Assembly (NCBI GenBank): GCA_013396525.1
Contig: VWYX01000346.1
Span: forward strand, 730,913 to 794,912
Direction: 5' to 3'
Length of the DNA stretch: 64,000 nucleotides
DNA from: Chaetorhynchus papuensis
Lineage: Eukaryota > Chordata > Aves > Passeriformes > Rhipiduridae
Shown: positions 22,361-34,400 of the stretch, in pieces
Layout: every line of letters starts with the position of its first letter
Numbering within the stretch: position 1 is the first letter of the stretch
The notes under the pieces: model-generated
The model's input: the letters and a program-made list of their open reading frames with translations, nothing else
What the model was told of the DNA's origin: nothing
The model's database searches: none
Position numbers and translations under genes: made by a program

Positions 22361-25300
22361 CATGTATTTTAAACTATTAGTAGCTGTTTTCAGCTTTTTG
22401 GGGATCTGAGGAGCTTCTATCAGCCATGAGGCTTGTTTGATTCAAGCAATGATTTTGAACTTGTGGTCTGTGGGTAACTGAAGGATCTTCAAAATGGTAC
22501 TAAAAGAAGAAAAGCAAAAGCCACTAGACTTAAAAATTTCTACCCAGGGCTCTACATATCATGGACTGGAATAATCTTATGGGGCTGAAATTTGGAAGAG
22601 GTTGAAATGCATTGATCTGTGGCCTTGTTTCTGTTGCTTGGTAAGTGTACCTGGACTATTCAGTAAAGTGGTACTGGGGCAACTGATATACATATATTTA
22701 AAAGAAGATTCTTCCCAATTATCCTCCTGCTTCTAAGCCTTGTCCCAGGGTTGTCAGGCCCTTACTTATATTCTACCTACCTAATTTCACCCATCCACTT
22801 ATATGGAAGCTACTTGGGTTTCCTGTAAGACAAAAATAAAAGCCCAACTCTTAAGCTGAAGTTGTGCCAAGTCTAGTTTCCAGTCAGCAAACCTTTTTTT
22901 TTTTTCTTTTATTTTGATTTATTTTTTTATCCCAACTCAGTATATTGTTTCATTGCATGGAGAAAATGTTATCACAGTGGGTTGGTAGAACACCTGTTGC
23001 ATAAATCTTGGTGATTTTTAGAATGTGAACTCCTGCTGGCAGAGACAGCTGTGTCTCACATTAAACACAGAGTATAACGTATCCGAGGAGGAAGGAGAGT
23101 AAAAAAAAAGGCTTAGGATAAGAAAACAGTACATCAGTGGCCAGAATCTGTTGTCAAGATTTATAAGCTAAATGAGTTACAGTTGAAGGGGATATTAAAA
23201 GAAAACCATTCTATTCCTAGAATACAGAGTGTGTTTTCTCATAGGGATTCCCAGAGGACTTTTCATGTCTGACAGCAGACAGAGTAGACAGCTGGTCCAC
23301 ATAAAAATGTACGTGCTAATTAACCTATCCCTCGCATTACACCCAGAAAATATTTAACAAGCAGAGACATTGCTGAGGAATACTGGCAAAATTTGAGGGG
23401 CTTCCTTGCACAGTGCCAAATTCCTCTAACTTTCTATTCACGGCCGTAAGTCTCGTTGGTTCAGCAACAAGTCCCTGGCACAAGGAAGGAATGCAAGGAC
23501 TGTTGCCTTCATCAGCAGAACTTTGCAAATCTTGGGGTATGTTTTTTCACTGCAGTTCAGTCTCCTTCTCCTCTCCACCACTGCCTGGTGACAGGAGTAG
23601 GGCCACCAAGTCAGGTGGCTGCTAGCCCTCCAGACAGCCCTGTTCTGCGTGAGTTACTCCCCTGAGGAGGGTGCTCAACCCCTGTCAGTGGTGGCTTGGA
23701 GATGCCAGCGTTGGTGTTCTCTGGCAGAAGTGAGATGTAAAGGCTCTCTCCACCCACATTTTGGTTCCTACCTTGTGAGGCCATGGGGCTGCTCCTCACC
23801 TGGACTCTGGGTTGGAGATAAGGACAAGACTCCCCAGCCCTGCCAAGGAATTGATATTTTCAGCGCCGTCCACAGCAGTATGGTGTGAACCCCACGGGGC
23901 ATCTAAAACCAACGAACCAAATCTAAGTTGAAAGAGTTAACTCAGCACAAGGAGCTGCTGTCAGAAACAAACACATTATAGTAAAAACCAACTCTCAGAG
24001 GCAGCAGTGGAAATTTGTCTACGCACAAAGGAGAATTAGGTCTTCAGGGAACAGCCTTAGAAGCAAATTAGAATAACACTGTAGGAAGAGTGATGGTATG
24101 AGAGAGGTCAATGTTTGCAACCAGATCAGAGTGGACTTTTTCCTTCAGTGTTTGATTATTTGTGCTATTACTTAGATCACGTCAAGTTGACTCAAGCATA
24201 GTCATATAGTGTTCTCCAAAAGCTTATCCCAAATATTTTAATTCGCTTATTTCTCTCATCCGCTTCCCTTTCCTCTTCCACTTCACTATTACAGATGTCA
24301 GATCAACAAATAAAGTATGTGGGCAGAACAATGAAACTATTCTCTTGTAAAAAAAAAGAAGAGATTATTTCATTCTCCTGCTATTAACTTTAAAAGAAAA
24401 GGCCTTTTGTACCTTTTATACAAGCGTGTGCAATGATACGACTGTGTACCTCATCTCCTTAACCTCGGAGGAAATGATTCATGAAGAACAGTATATGGTT
24501 GTAAAGGCTGTGGGTATACCCTGAAATTCCTTTTACCTAGTAACTCTTTACAAGTAGGAAATAATAATTCCTGAGCATAATGTGACACAAGTAACCTGGG
24601 CTGAGCTGCTCCCATCCCCCTCCACCCTACTCCAAAATCCTCACTGGGCTGTGAAAGGGTCTGAGCAGTTCTCCATCTATTTAGATATCTTATCTGATTT
24701 TCCTTACTTTCCTTTTTTTAATTTTTTTATTATTATGAGGGCAGGGGAATGAGAGGGAAGTAGGAGGAGAAAAGGCTAGGATTGAGTGAGGAAAAAATTG
24801 AGGTTTTTAGAAAAAAGTGCTGATGTTTTGCCTGATGTGTATTATCTATCCAGAGAAATTAATAAGAAAATAAGTAACTATTTTGATGTAAACTATTAAC
24901 TTTTTTTGTGCCAAAAATTTTGCTATTGCTACTGTAAACTTTGACAATAAGAACAAGTATACTGTGGCACTGTCTTTCTAATCAGAAGATGCCATGATTT
25001 TTCTCATATCTTGAATTATTTTCTTTCCACTCTTGGCATGGAATGTGGGTTGCTATGAGTATTTCGGCATCACTCTGTCTTCCATGGAGCCACATTTCTT
25101 GTGAGGCCAGCTGGATTTGGCGCCAGACTTTTCAGGCAGTTTATCAGTGCAAGGGCAACAAAATCCTGTTGCATATATCTTCCACCCTTCCAGCAGTTCT
25201 CCCCTTCTCCACAGGCCCCCCTGGTCTGTGACTTCTCTCTCTGCAGCAATTCGCGCTATGTGCTTGGCCAGCCTGGCAATGTGGAAGAGCTGATGTGTCT

Positions 25301-28300
25301 CCAGAGGAAGAGGATTTCAAATTAGCACAAGAATGCCCTCCTGGGTCCTGTGCTGGTACCAGCAGTAGCCGTGCTGTGAGCCTACAGCCCTCTGGAGGGG
25401 GGACACAGCTCTGGAGCTGGGGGGGCTGTGAAGGCTGCTCCTTGTAACGGGGCGGGCACGGCTCTGCTGGCTGGCATTTGTGCCCTGCGCGGCTCCTGGG
25501 TATGAATCACACGGCGCCTCGATAAGGACGGACATTACTCATCAGAATACCATGGACCCCATGCGGCAAAAGTGTCACGGTCTATTTTGAAAATGTTATC
25601 TCATGCTCATTTCCTTGTACATCAGGCATGAGTCTCAACAATGGCCCACTAAAATAGGACGTTATTTGCTTCCAGGAAAGATCTTCTGCTACTTGCTGTC
25701 TTTCAGTTGGGTTTTATTTGGCACGACCACCCGTAATAGGGATTGAATTTGGTTCAGGGATTCAGTAGGGATTGAATGAAGCCGATGGGTAGCCAGCCTC
25801 TGAAAGCAGAGCTGCTCACCCGAGTCCGGTGGCAAGAACTTAGCCTGCCCTGCCGACATGCCTGGGTGCTCTCTCCTGCACCCAGCTTTCACTGGGGGTT
25901 ACCATTTCTGCCCACGTTTTATTCAGAGGATGGTCTAATCCACCACAGTTCATTTCTTCTCTTGTTTCAGATTTTGATGCCATTCAGGTCATGACCAGTA
26001 TTCATATTAGCTCAGTATTGGGGTTTTAATTAAGTACTGTGTGATTGATAAAAGGTTTGCAAATAATCTCAGGAGTAAGGGGAAGAAATGAAATCGACTT
26101 TATTAGAGACCAGATTTTGACATCCTTCTGGTGAAAAATAATGAAGCCTTTGAATAGTCCTGTTACTTTATTTCTGTGGATCTTCTTCCAGGGCAAGACT
26201 TTGTGCAGTGTAATCTGGACCTTTATGATTTAATATCTTCTGCTGACAAGGAAGCTTTACTGCTCAAATCCTCCAAGTATTTTGAATATTTCATAGCTTG
26301 TCTCAGGTCTGATATCTCTATCTTCCCTTAAAATATGACTGGAATTTGGCTGCTAGATCACAAAGCTAGATCTATCACCTTTTAAGCTTTTCCTGAGTTC
26401 TTGAAGAGGTCACTGATTGTATGTCATATCTTCCAGAGAAAACCAGTTTTCTGACAAGTATTTTACACCAATATTTAAGCATATAAATATACAACTACCT
26501 TGCAGACCAAAGATCAGTTGGTGTTTAGCTTAGAGTTAAGATCATATTTTAATTTATTCTGGCCTTTTTGCACTCAGGAAAACACTATCAGCCCACTAAA
26601 TATCTCTGTCCTTTGAGAAATAGTGCATAGTTTTCATTGTGCTGAGTATTTGTGAGTCTCCTTTAAAAGTGAATCTGGTGTTCCTGAGAATACTCTCCTG
26701 TCCCATGTGTCCTACATGTGTTTGTGATGGAACCATGGGGCAAAACCTTTCCTGAAAGGCTCCAGCATGTAGGATGGCACAGGAGAGGTGCAAGTGCCTG
26801 GCAGCCAAAGAGGGGAAAGCAGAGGCACGTCTGAGTGGTCTGGTGGGACATGGACAAGACAAAGAGGAGATACCCTGAAGGAAGAATATGAATGCAAGGA
26901 GCTGGAACTGGGGACATGGTGAGCTAAGACACCTGCACACAAACACAGACATACAGAGGGGCCTACTCCTACCTATATGAACACACTCTTCTGGGAATTT
27001 TACCCATGTTTTACCTCACACCTTATGAAGAAGAATTTCCTCAGCTTTTCAAATTTGATTTCTTTGAGAATGATAGAAAATTCTTGATAGAAAGTCTTGA
27101 AATAAAATGCATTGCCTTAAAAGAAGGTTTTGAGCCAAGCCATCGAGGAAACATAATTCCATATTGACATATAAAACAGCTGAGAAGCTCTAGTGTTAAG
27201 AGCTGACCTAAAAAATGATACGTAGATGTTTGAAGACAAGTGCTGATTCAATCCTTGCTAGCAGAGAGTTTGCAGGAGAAACTCTTGGCTGTGCTCTGGG
27301 CTGTTCTGTGTGTTTGGGAACATGCCTCATCTGCTGCCCATAAGTAAAGGTAAATTCCTCCTTCCTTACTTCCTTACAGGAAGAGGACAAAGCCAAGGAA
27401 GAGCCTGTTTGAAGCCTTGGCTAAGGGTTGTGGAGGTGGTGGTGTTGGGGGTGCTGTTTCTATTAATCTGTGGAAATAGTACAAATTGAGGTTAAAATAG
27501 GATTCTTTAAATCAATGGTATTTATCTTTACTTTTCAGATTTAATTTTCAGTCTTTTCTTTGAACTTACTTCCCTATTACTTTTCATGGCATGGTAGAGG
27601 TGAGAGAGAGGAAGTTATCTGTCTGGAGGAGTAGAGGGAAGTATTTTTTCACCCATGTTTATCAAAAATAAGTTTGCTGTTTTAAATTCTCTTCACTTTA
27701 AACAAGGCCATTCTGACTATATTCTTTCGAGGTGGTGTGGTCAGCCTTTCAAGTCTGGATTTGGTTCAAAGTAGGTATATAAAGGAGACTTCTGGGTTTT
27801 GTTTCTTTCTTTCTCTCCAGCTGAAGAGAATCAGTCTTTTTTAGTGTTCCTTGACATCTTTTCATCCCTGTTCTCTCAGATACACCCTGCTTCTTTTCCT
27901 CTCCTGCTCTGGTTTCACATTCATGCCCACAGCAGAAGCACTCAGCAGGCTGCAGAGCGTTCAGAAGACGTGAGCAGACTTGATGCTTTCTTAGCCCACA
28001 GAGACATATTCACCCTTGACTGAATCCCATTAGCTTAATGTATTATGCACATTAACTTTTGCTATGCTGTCTTGGGTACTTGACACAGTCCATGACACCG
28101 AATCCTTTTTCTAGAGATGTAAATGTAAATCAGTGTTCCTGATGGTCACATCCCAGTGACATTTGTATATATGAACACTATGGTCTGGTTTGTATATCTG
28201 CTATTGTAAGCCTTTAAATTTTCTAGCACAATAGCTTGCACGGCCTGAAAAGGAGACTTACTGGGAATTTAAGACAACAGGTAAATTTTAGATTTGACAT

Positions 28301-30194
28301 ATGAAGGAATTAATGTGGATAATTTTATTCTATAATTGTATGGATTGCTATTTTTCTGCACATTTTTCTGCTCTCGTATGAAACACAAAAGCTCTGTATT
28401 AATTACCTTTGCTGTGATCTCAGCAGCAACCATTTTGATCATCACAGGAAGATGGTATCTAACTGTCAGCTCACAGCCTACTTTCGCTTACAGGTGGAAA
28501 CCAATATTTCAGACTTCTTAGCCATGTAAAAATTAGGTCAGGCTATGTGAATTGATAAACCATGCCATCACTTGTTCTTGGTGACGGGGCAAAGATGAGG
28601 TGCAAAGCAGTAGCTGTCATGTGCTCTCAAGGGGAAATCCAGCCTTGTTTCTTTGCCCATCCTCCTGGCTGTGGGAGTCCTTCCTTGACCTACCCCAACA
28701 GTGACCATTGCCATGCCTTTTCTCTCCAGCCTCTCTCTTCTACTGGATTGCCCTATGAATGCACTTCTCTCTCTACTTCTACAGCACCCTGAGGTGCTGC
28801 AGGTGGCTGTGCCTGTAGGTCCCCACTGGTAGCCCCGAGGCACATGGCATGGCCAGGGATGCAGTGTAGAGCGACTGCTCAGGTCAGCAGGGAGCACAGG
28901 AGCTCCCTCTCTCCTGCCACCTGTCTTCATGTTGTTACTGAGTGTACTGCTGGTCATCTCCCAGCCGGCCCATGAGCTATCCACAAGAAGCTAAAATGTG
29001 CTCACTGCCCTGTGCTGAGGAGCAGCAGTGAATTGCTGAGCACTGCCCTGATTCTGCAGGAGGAACAGGCAGGGTATCACAGGTTTTGGCACTTTGCTTG
29101 GTGGAAGCGATAGAGCCTGCAGTGGAATGCTCATGTTCCAAAAAACTGTGCTCTTGTGCTATGTGCCAGGAGGCTCAGGATTTCAGCTCCATCCAGGGAA
29201 GTAATCCAAAATGCACAGAAGAGATTGCAGGCCCTATCATAAATTCCTGGCAATTAAAAAAAAAAAAGTTCCTAATCTGGGACCTTGGTATTATTATTAT
29301 TCATCTCAGCTCAAAAGTCATTTTTATGGGGAAATATTGGAGTTGAGTCCTTTCTCTTTGTTACGGAATAAGCAATATCAAGGAAGAGGAAGCACTTAGC
29401 AGGTTGCAGAAGCAGTTTGTGCAGCAGGCAGATACCCCTGTATGAGAGCGCTGTATTGCTCTCTCACACACAGACACACACAGACATTCATCGACAGAGT
29501 CATTCCTAACAGATTACAGAATGTGTTTCTGTGTCAGCTCTTGTATTTTTAGCATTTATGTTTGCCATACTGATTTTCTATCCTGCTGTGCAGAGGAGAC
29601 ATTATAAAAGCAGCAGCCTTTTGGGAATGCAGAAGTAATTCCCCATCTTTCTTCTCATACAATATTTCGTTTTCAAAATAATAACAAACAGATATTTCTT
29701 ATCTCTCAAACCTACTGTTTGGGTTTTACTGCAAATAGGTAACTTTCAGGGAAAGCTAGGACTCTCTATGCTCCTCCAGACTGCAGTTATTTCTTTATAA
29801 TTAAAAAAAATTAACTCCCTTGCTGTTTTTCTGCTTCAGGATAATTATTTAATGTAAATGAGCTGTTCTTGCACAGACACTGCTTCTCTTTCTCTGGCTT
29901 TTCATCTCTGCCAGGGCTGATTAAAAAGCCCGTCTATGACTGAGAGCTCAGCTCATGTTTGGGAATAAAACTGAAATCTAATGTTGCAATTGCAGCAGCA
30001 TAAAGGGTTTCTTTGTGCTCCTCCTCACATGTCTGAATGCTGAAACCTGGCTGCCCTGAAGGCTTACCCCCTCGTGGGTCAGGAGGCCAGGACGTGCCCC
30101 TCTCCTATGTCAGAGTCGCTGTTGGGCACCAGCCCTACCCCACAGCACTGAGGGGGAAACCCGGTCCAGCCTGGAGCGTCTGCCTGGGCCCTGT

Positions 30195-30260
30195 CTCTTA
30201 TCTAGTTTCCCCATTTGAACAAGAGGCTGGGGGAGCTGTTACCTGCTTAATCGTAAGACC
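30195..30260 (+). repeat. possible MIR-like SINE relic
   Basis: TCTAGTTTCCCCATTTGAAC followed by TGTTACCTGCTTAATCG resembles the MIR segment CTCAGTTTCC(C/T)CATCTGTAAAATGGG followed by AGTACCTACCTCATAGG. The match is short and degenerate. Confidence 0.25.
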
Positions 30261-30895
30261 TGGTTTATTTATTTTACTTGTCTTGATAGCAGATTAGTGT
30301 TACAAGGCAAACTGGAGAGCTGCCCCCAGGCTACATTTGGTAGACAGTTTCCAGTTTCAGGACATTTTAAACACAGATTGTTTAGCAGTGTTTGTTGAAT
30401 AGCAGAGCACAGTTTCACAAAACCCATCTGTATGCTCTCACGGCGTTCCCTCCTGTGTATTATCCTCACTCTCACAGCGCCTCTGGGTTGCCTGTCTTGT
30501 AGGCAAGGAGCTTTCTGATTCCCACTCTCCTTCCACAGGTCTACCGAGTTTCCTGCAGACTGCAGCAATATTGCCAGGAGCTTGTGAGAGCTGCTTTCCT
30601 TGCCTGCCTCCATCTCCATTTTGAACCTCTCCATAGAGGACAGTGCCCATGGGGAATCAGATCCCCATGACTGGGTGTGAGGAAGAGATGAAAGGGACAG
30701 TTAAGGGATGAGGATTCCTCTGAATCAAGTTCCCACAGATTTGGAGAATAACCCTCCAAGCCACTTCAGAAAGCTCATCACTGGCAGTTAGACGTTGAAA
30801 GATTATATTAACAAAGGGTTTTCTCCTGCTCTCATGTGGAGAGTACTGATAATTCCACTAGGAAGAGGGTGGACTTCAATGATATTCATTGAACC

Positions 30896-31323
30896 ATCAT
30901 AGAATGGTTTGGGTTGGAAGGGACGCTAAAGACCTTAAGTTCCAACCCATCTGCCATGAAGTGCAAGGACACTTTCTACTAGACCAGGTTGCTCAGAGAC
31001 CCATCCAACCCAGCCTTGAACACTTCCAGGGATGGGGCATCCACACCTGCTCTGGGCAATCTGTTCTGGTGTCTCACCACCCTCATATAAAGCATTTCTT
31101 CCTAATCTCTAATCAAAACCTGACCACTTTCAATTTAAGGCCATCCCCCTTGTCCTCTCTCATTACAGGCCCTTGCAGAAAGTCCCTCTTCAACTCTCTG
31201 TAGCCCTCTTCAGGTTCTGGAAGGTGCAATTAGATCTCCTCCAAACCTTCTTTTCTCCGGGATGAACAGCCCCAACCGTCTCAGCCTGTCCTCATAAGGG
31301 AGGTGCTCCAGCCCTTTGATCAA
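30896..31323 (-). mobile_element. CR1 LINE 3' fragment, antisense
   Basis: It opens with CATCATAGAATGGTTTGGGTTGGAAGGGAC, the reverse complement of the CR1 3' end, and continues through the typical antisense CR1 order: TTCCAACCC, CTAGACCAGGTTGCTCAGAG, CATCCAACCCAGCCTTGAACACTTCCAGGGATGGGG (each seen in part), and CAGCCTGTCCTCATAAGGGAGGTGCTCCAGCC near the end. It is 5'-truncated like most CR1 insertions and moderately diverged. The 104-codon frame at 30889-31203 lies within the antisense of this repeat and is not a gene. Confidence 0.93.
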
Positions 31324-31375
31324 CAAATCAAATAATCAATTCTTATCATCGTGTTGGGAGACCCAGAGTGGCAGG

Positions 31376-31446
31376 AATGCAGAGGCAGAGAGAGGTAAAG
31401 GAACTTTGCCCTTGACGCAACGGGAGTCAAGCCTGGGTTCATATTT
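31376..31446 (-). repeat. MIR-like SINE relic, antisense, just beyond a CR1
   Basis: GAGGCAGAGAGAGGTAAAGG, then AACTTTGCCC and AAGCCTGGGTTCAT follow the antisense MIR order (GAGGCACAGAGAGGTTAAG, AACTTGCCC, GATTCGAACC). It begins about 50 bp after the CR1 copy ends. Confidence 0.4.
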
Positions 31447-34400
31447 TGGGATGTCTTAAAGCAAGACTGTAGTGTTCACAGGTGACTTGTCCCATTCACC
31501 CTGATGTCCTCAATCACGGACCCGGTCTCCTGTGGACACTGTGAATGGTTGTCTGCATCCATCAATCTCATGTGGGAAAGCAGCCTTGCAAAAAAGAGGA
31601 ACAAAAGAACAGTATTTCCATTACCAAATGCTCATATGGTGATTACTATGTAGTAACGATTAGATTTTGCAAGCAAAAAAAATTTAACAATATAAGAGCT
31701 TTTCCTTTTTTTTCCCAGATTTCCTTGTCATAAAACCTTCTCACTAAGAAATGAAGAGATTTTAATTCTCCTGTGTTGGATAAGGGCTTCTAAGGGAGGC
31801 TGTAACTGGAGATTTCTTTTGTGAACAAATGGATGCATTTGGAGAACATGAACAGTCCTTATGTCAGGACATTTTTACCACGGAGATGAAATTTCTGACA
31901 TTATTGAATTTATTATGTGGTATACATGTGTAATTCAGTAAGCATTTGAACAAAAATTAATTGTCCAGGGATCGTTTGTAACCTGGTTCATCTTTGTAAG
32001 TCTCTCATGTTTTACATAGCCTGTCCTCAGGATGAACTCTAATTTGAATGAATGAAGGTGAAACTACATTAATTACTTCAAATTGGGCCACAGATATTAA
32101 GTAATTAGTTGGTATGATGGTTTAAATTCCAAGGCCTTTAAGGACTATGGAGTTTGGGAGGGGCTTTAGTCAAATTTAGCCATGTGTTAAGTGCTCAAAG
32201 AATAAAGTTCACTCTTTGTAATGTTGCTAGGAACATTTTCTCAAATAATTAGGCCATAGGCAGATAAATGAACAGGAACCATCCCAGTACCACTGTAGGA
32301 ACATCAGCTGAAAAATGTAATTTTGCAAACCCCTTGCTAAAAAAGCTAAGTGATTTTAAACATGCCTAAAACCAAGACCCTCAGCGGAGTGCCTGCGTGG
32401 ACGTGTGCCAGTAGTGACATGTCCCTGGCAGCTGGACCCAAGCCAGCTCTGACCCTTGGCCTGCCCAGCTGTACCAGCATGATCCTGCGCTGGAGCCGCT
32501 GAGGCTTCTCGTGTCCTTGGGTAACAGCAGCTGCTGCTCCTCCCTGGCGCAGCTGGGGAGAAGGGCTATCCATTGCTGGGCCAGGGTCTTGCTGGAGAGT
32601 CTGGCCTGTGCTGGCTTTTCTCATCCTACGTATTTCTCCAACTAAGTGTTCACTGAAGATCCTGCTCGTTGATTAGGCTTATGGTGTCACCTGGCCAAAT
32701 GGACGTGTTCAAATTATGGAATGTATCAGTCTTCCTGGAAAGCTTTTTGTACCCATTCAAATTGGTGATGTTTCCCTTTATCCCTGGGCATCTCGGCTGT
32801 GTTCCACTCCATCAGTGAGTATGTGTGACAGGCCGTGACTCCTGACTGGCAAGGTGTAGGCTGCATATGCCAACATCGGTGGTGGCATAATCAAGACCTG
32901 CTTTTTATAGATATTCTGTAAGAGTTTCATAGAACATGAGTGTCTAGTGAATATCCCTGTCAGAAAGCAAATTCACCAAGTGTTTGGGGAAGAGGAGACA
33001 AAAGGGAGACATAATGGAAAAAAATGATTTCAGCTGCTTGCCTGAGTGAAAAATTTTGCATTTTAAAGCATCTTGTGTTTTAATTATCTGCCTGGCTTTT
33101 GGTCTCTTTTCAGGAGATGACTAGAATTGTAGGCACACTAGCAGATGGGGATTAACTAATTCTGTACACAGAAGAGAGTGTCACCTTCTTGCAACCTAGG
33201 CTGTCATGCTGTGAACAGTCAGGGTCCAATTTCTCAAGCTGGTAGACAAGTCAATATGCACATATGCTATTGGGTGAGTTTCCAAAGAACCTTGGTAGGC
33301 TCACTGTCTGAATCTTCTTCGATTCAGTAGGAGAAGAATCATATGTTCATGAAAGGACTTGCATATCTCTGACTCTGTTTGCAAGGACTGTCTTCTTTAT
33401 GTTCTATATACAGTGTTTCTCACTTTACAGAGCCAAGTTATTTTCTAGCTTAGTTTCTGCCTTGCCTCATCACCTTCCCAGACCCATCTGCCCAGAGCTC
33501 TTGCTTCACAGGAAGGGATGGGAAGGAATGTTTCCCCCAGGGTCTCTCTGTGAGTATTCTGGATCCAAGGCCAAAAGCTAGGGGTTACCACATCTTTTGA
33601 CACTGCTCTCTGGGACAGCGGGGGTTTTTTATTAGCTGTTTGATCATACATTTAATTTCCTTAGCTATGCCTTTATTAACAGACAAAACATGCTGTAGAA
33701 ACTGTTCTAGGAACCTTGTTGAAAAACTGCTGATTTTATGACATTATCATCCCCTTTGTGTTTCTAGCATTCTTTAAATCAGCCTGGGTTCAATAAGACT
33801 GCTTATGGCGCTGTCTGTGCACAGAGAAAATGAAGATGTGGCCCTCCATGCCCCAGGTGGCAAAGTGTTCATCTTCAGAAGGGAGGTGCTGCTGTGGCTC
33901 AGTGCCTCAGGAGGTGCTGTGTCTGAGAAAGCTACAGGAGCCATCCCTTGCCTTTTAGCATCTTCTCAGGTAGCCACGTGGTGTCTGCTCAGGATGCCAT
34001 TTTGAGATGTGAAACTCTTCTTCCAGGTTACGTGTGAGCATTTGCTCCTGACCTGAGTCTGTGAAGTCCCTCACAGAGCTGGTTATTTGCTTGCTAGGCA
34101 CAGGAATACACCAAACATGTCTTTGAGACTCTGGCAGGAGTCTTACCAAATGAAACTGCCAGGAAAATCCCACAACATTTTTCCATAGCTTAAAGTCCTT
34201 AGTTACCAAGCAATAGCTGTTCTTCAGGTATCTTCTACAAACTCAGCGCTTAATACAATGCAGCTTCCTAAGTCTTAAGATTTATGGTATTTCATGCTCT
34301 CTTTTCAGCTATGGAGGATGATACTTGGCAAATAGGATAGCTGCTGTATATATTCATGTATAGGGTGTGCTTTGACAGTGCCCTTCATCCACCATCTTTC

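Larger units (their letters stand above)
20533..30895. other. intergenic DNA, no gene recognised
   Basis: No coding gene is visible. It contains a TA-rich alternating patch at about 22313-22360, T-rich tracts near 22890-22930 and 24710-24735, a short CA-rich patch at about 29461-29485, and a possible weak SINE relic near 30195-30260. A strong acceptor-like pyrimidine tract ends at 27819, without a convincing exon. Confidence 0.5.

Noticed and set aside
27820..27968. segment after a strong pyrimidine-tract acceptor
   Set aside because: The possible donor (GTGAGC) is in a poor context and no partner exon is visible.
30889..31203. 104-codon plus-strand open frame
   Set aside because: It lies within the antisense of a CR1 copy.
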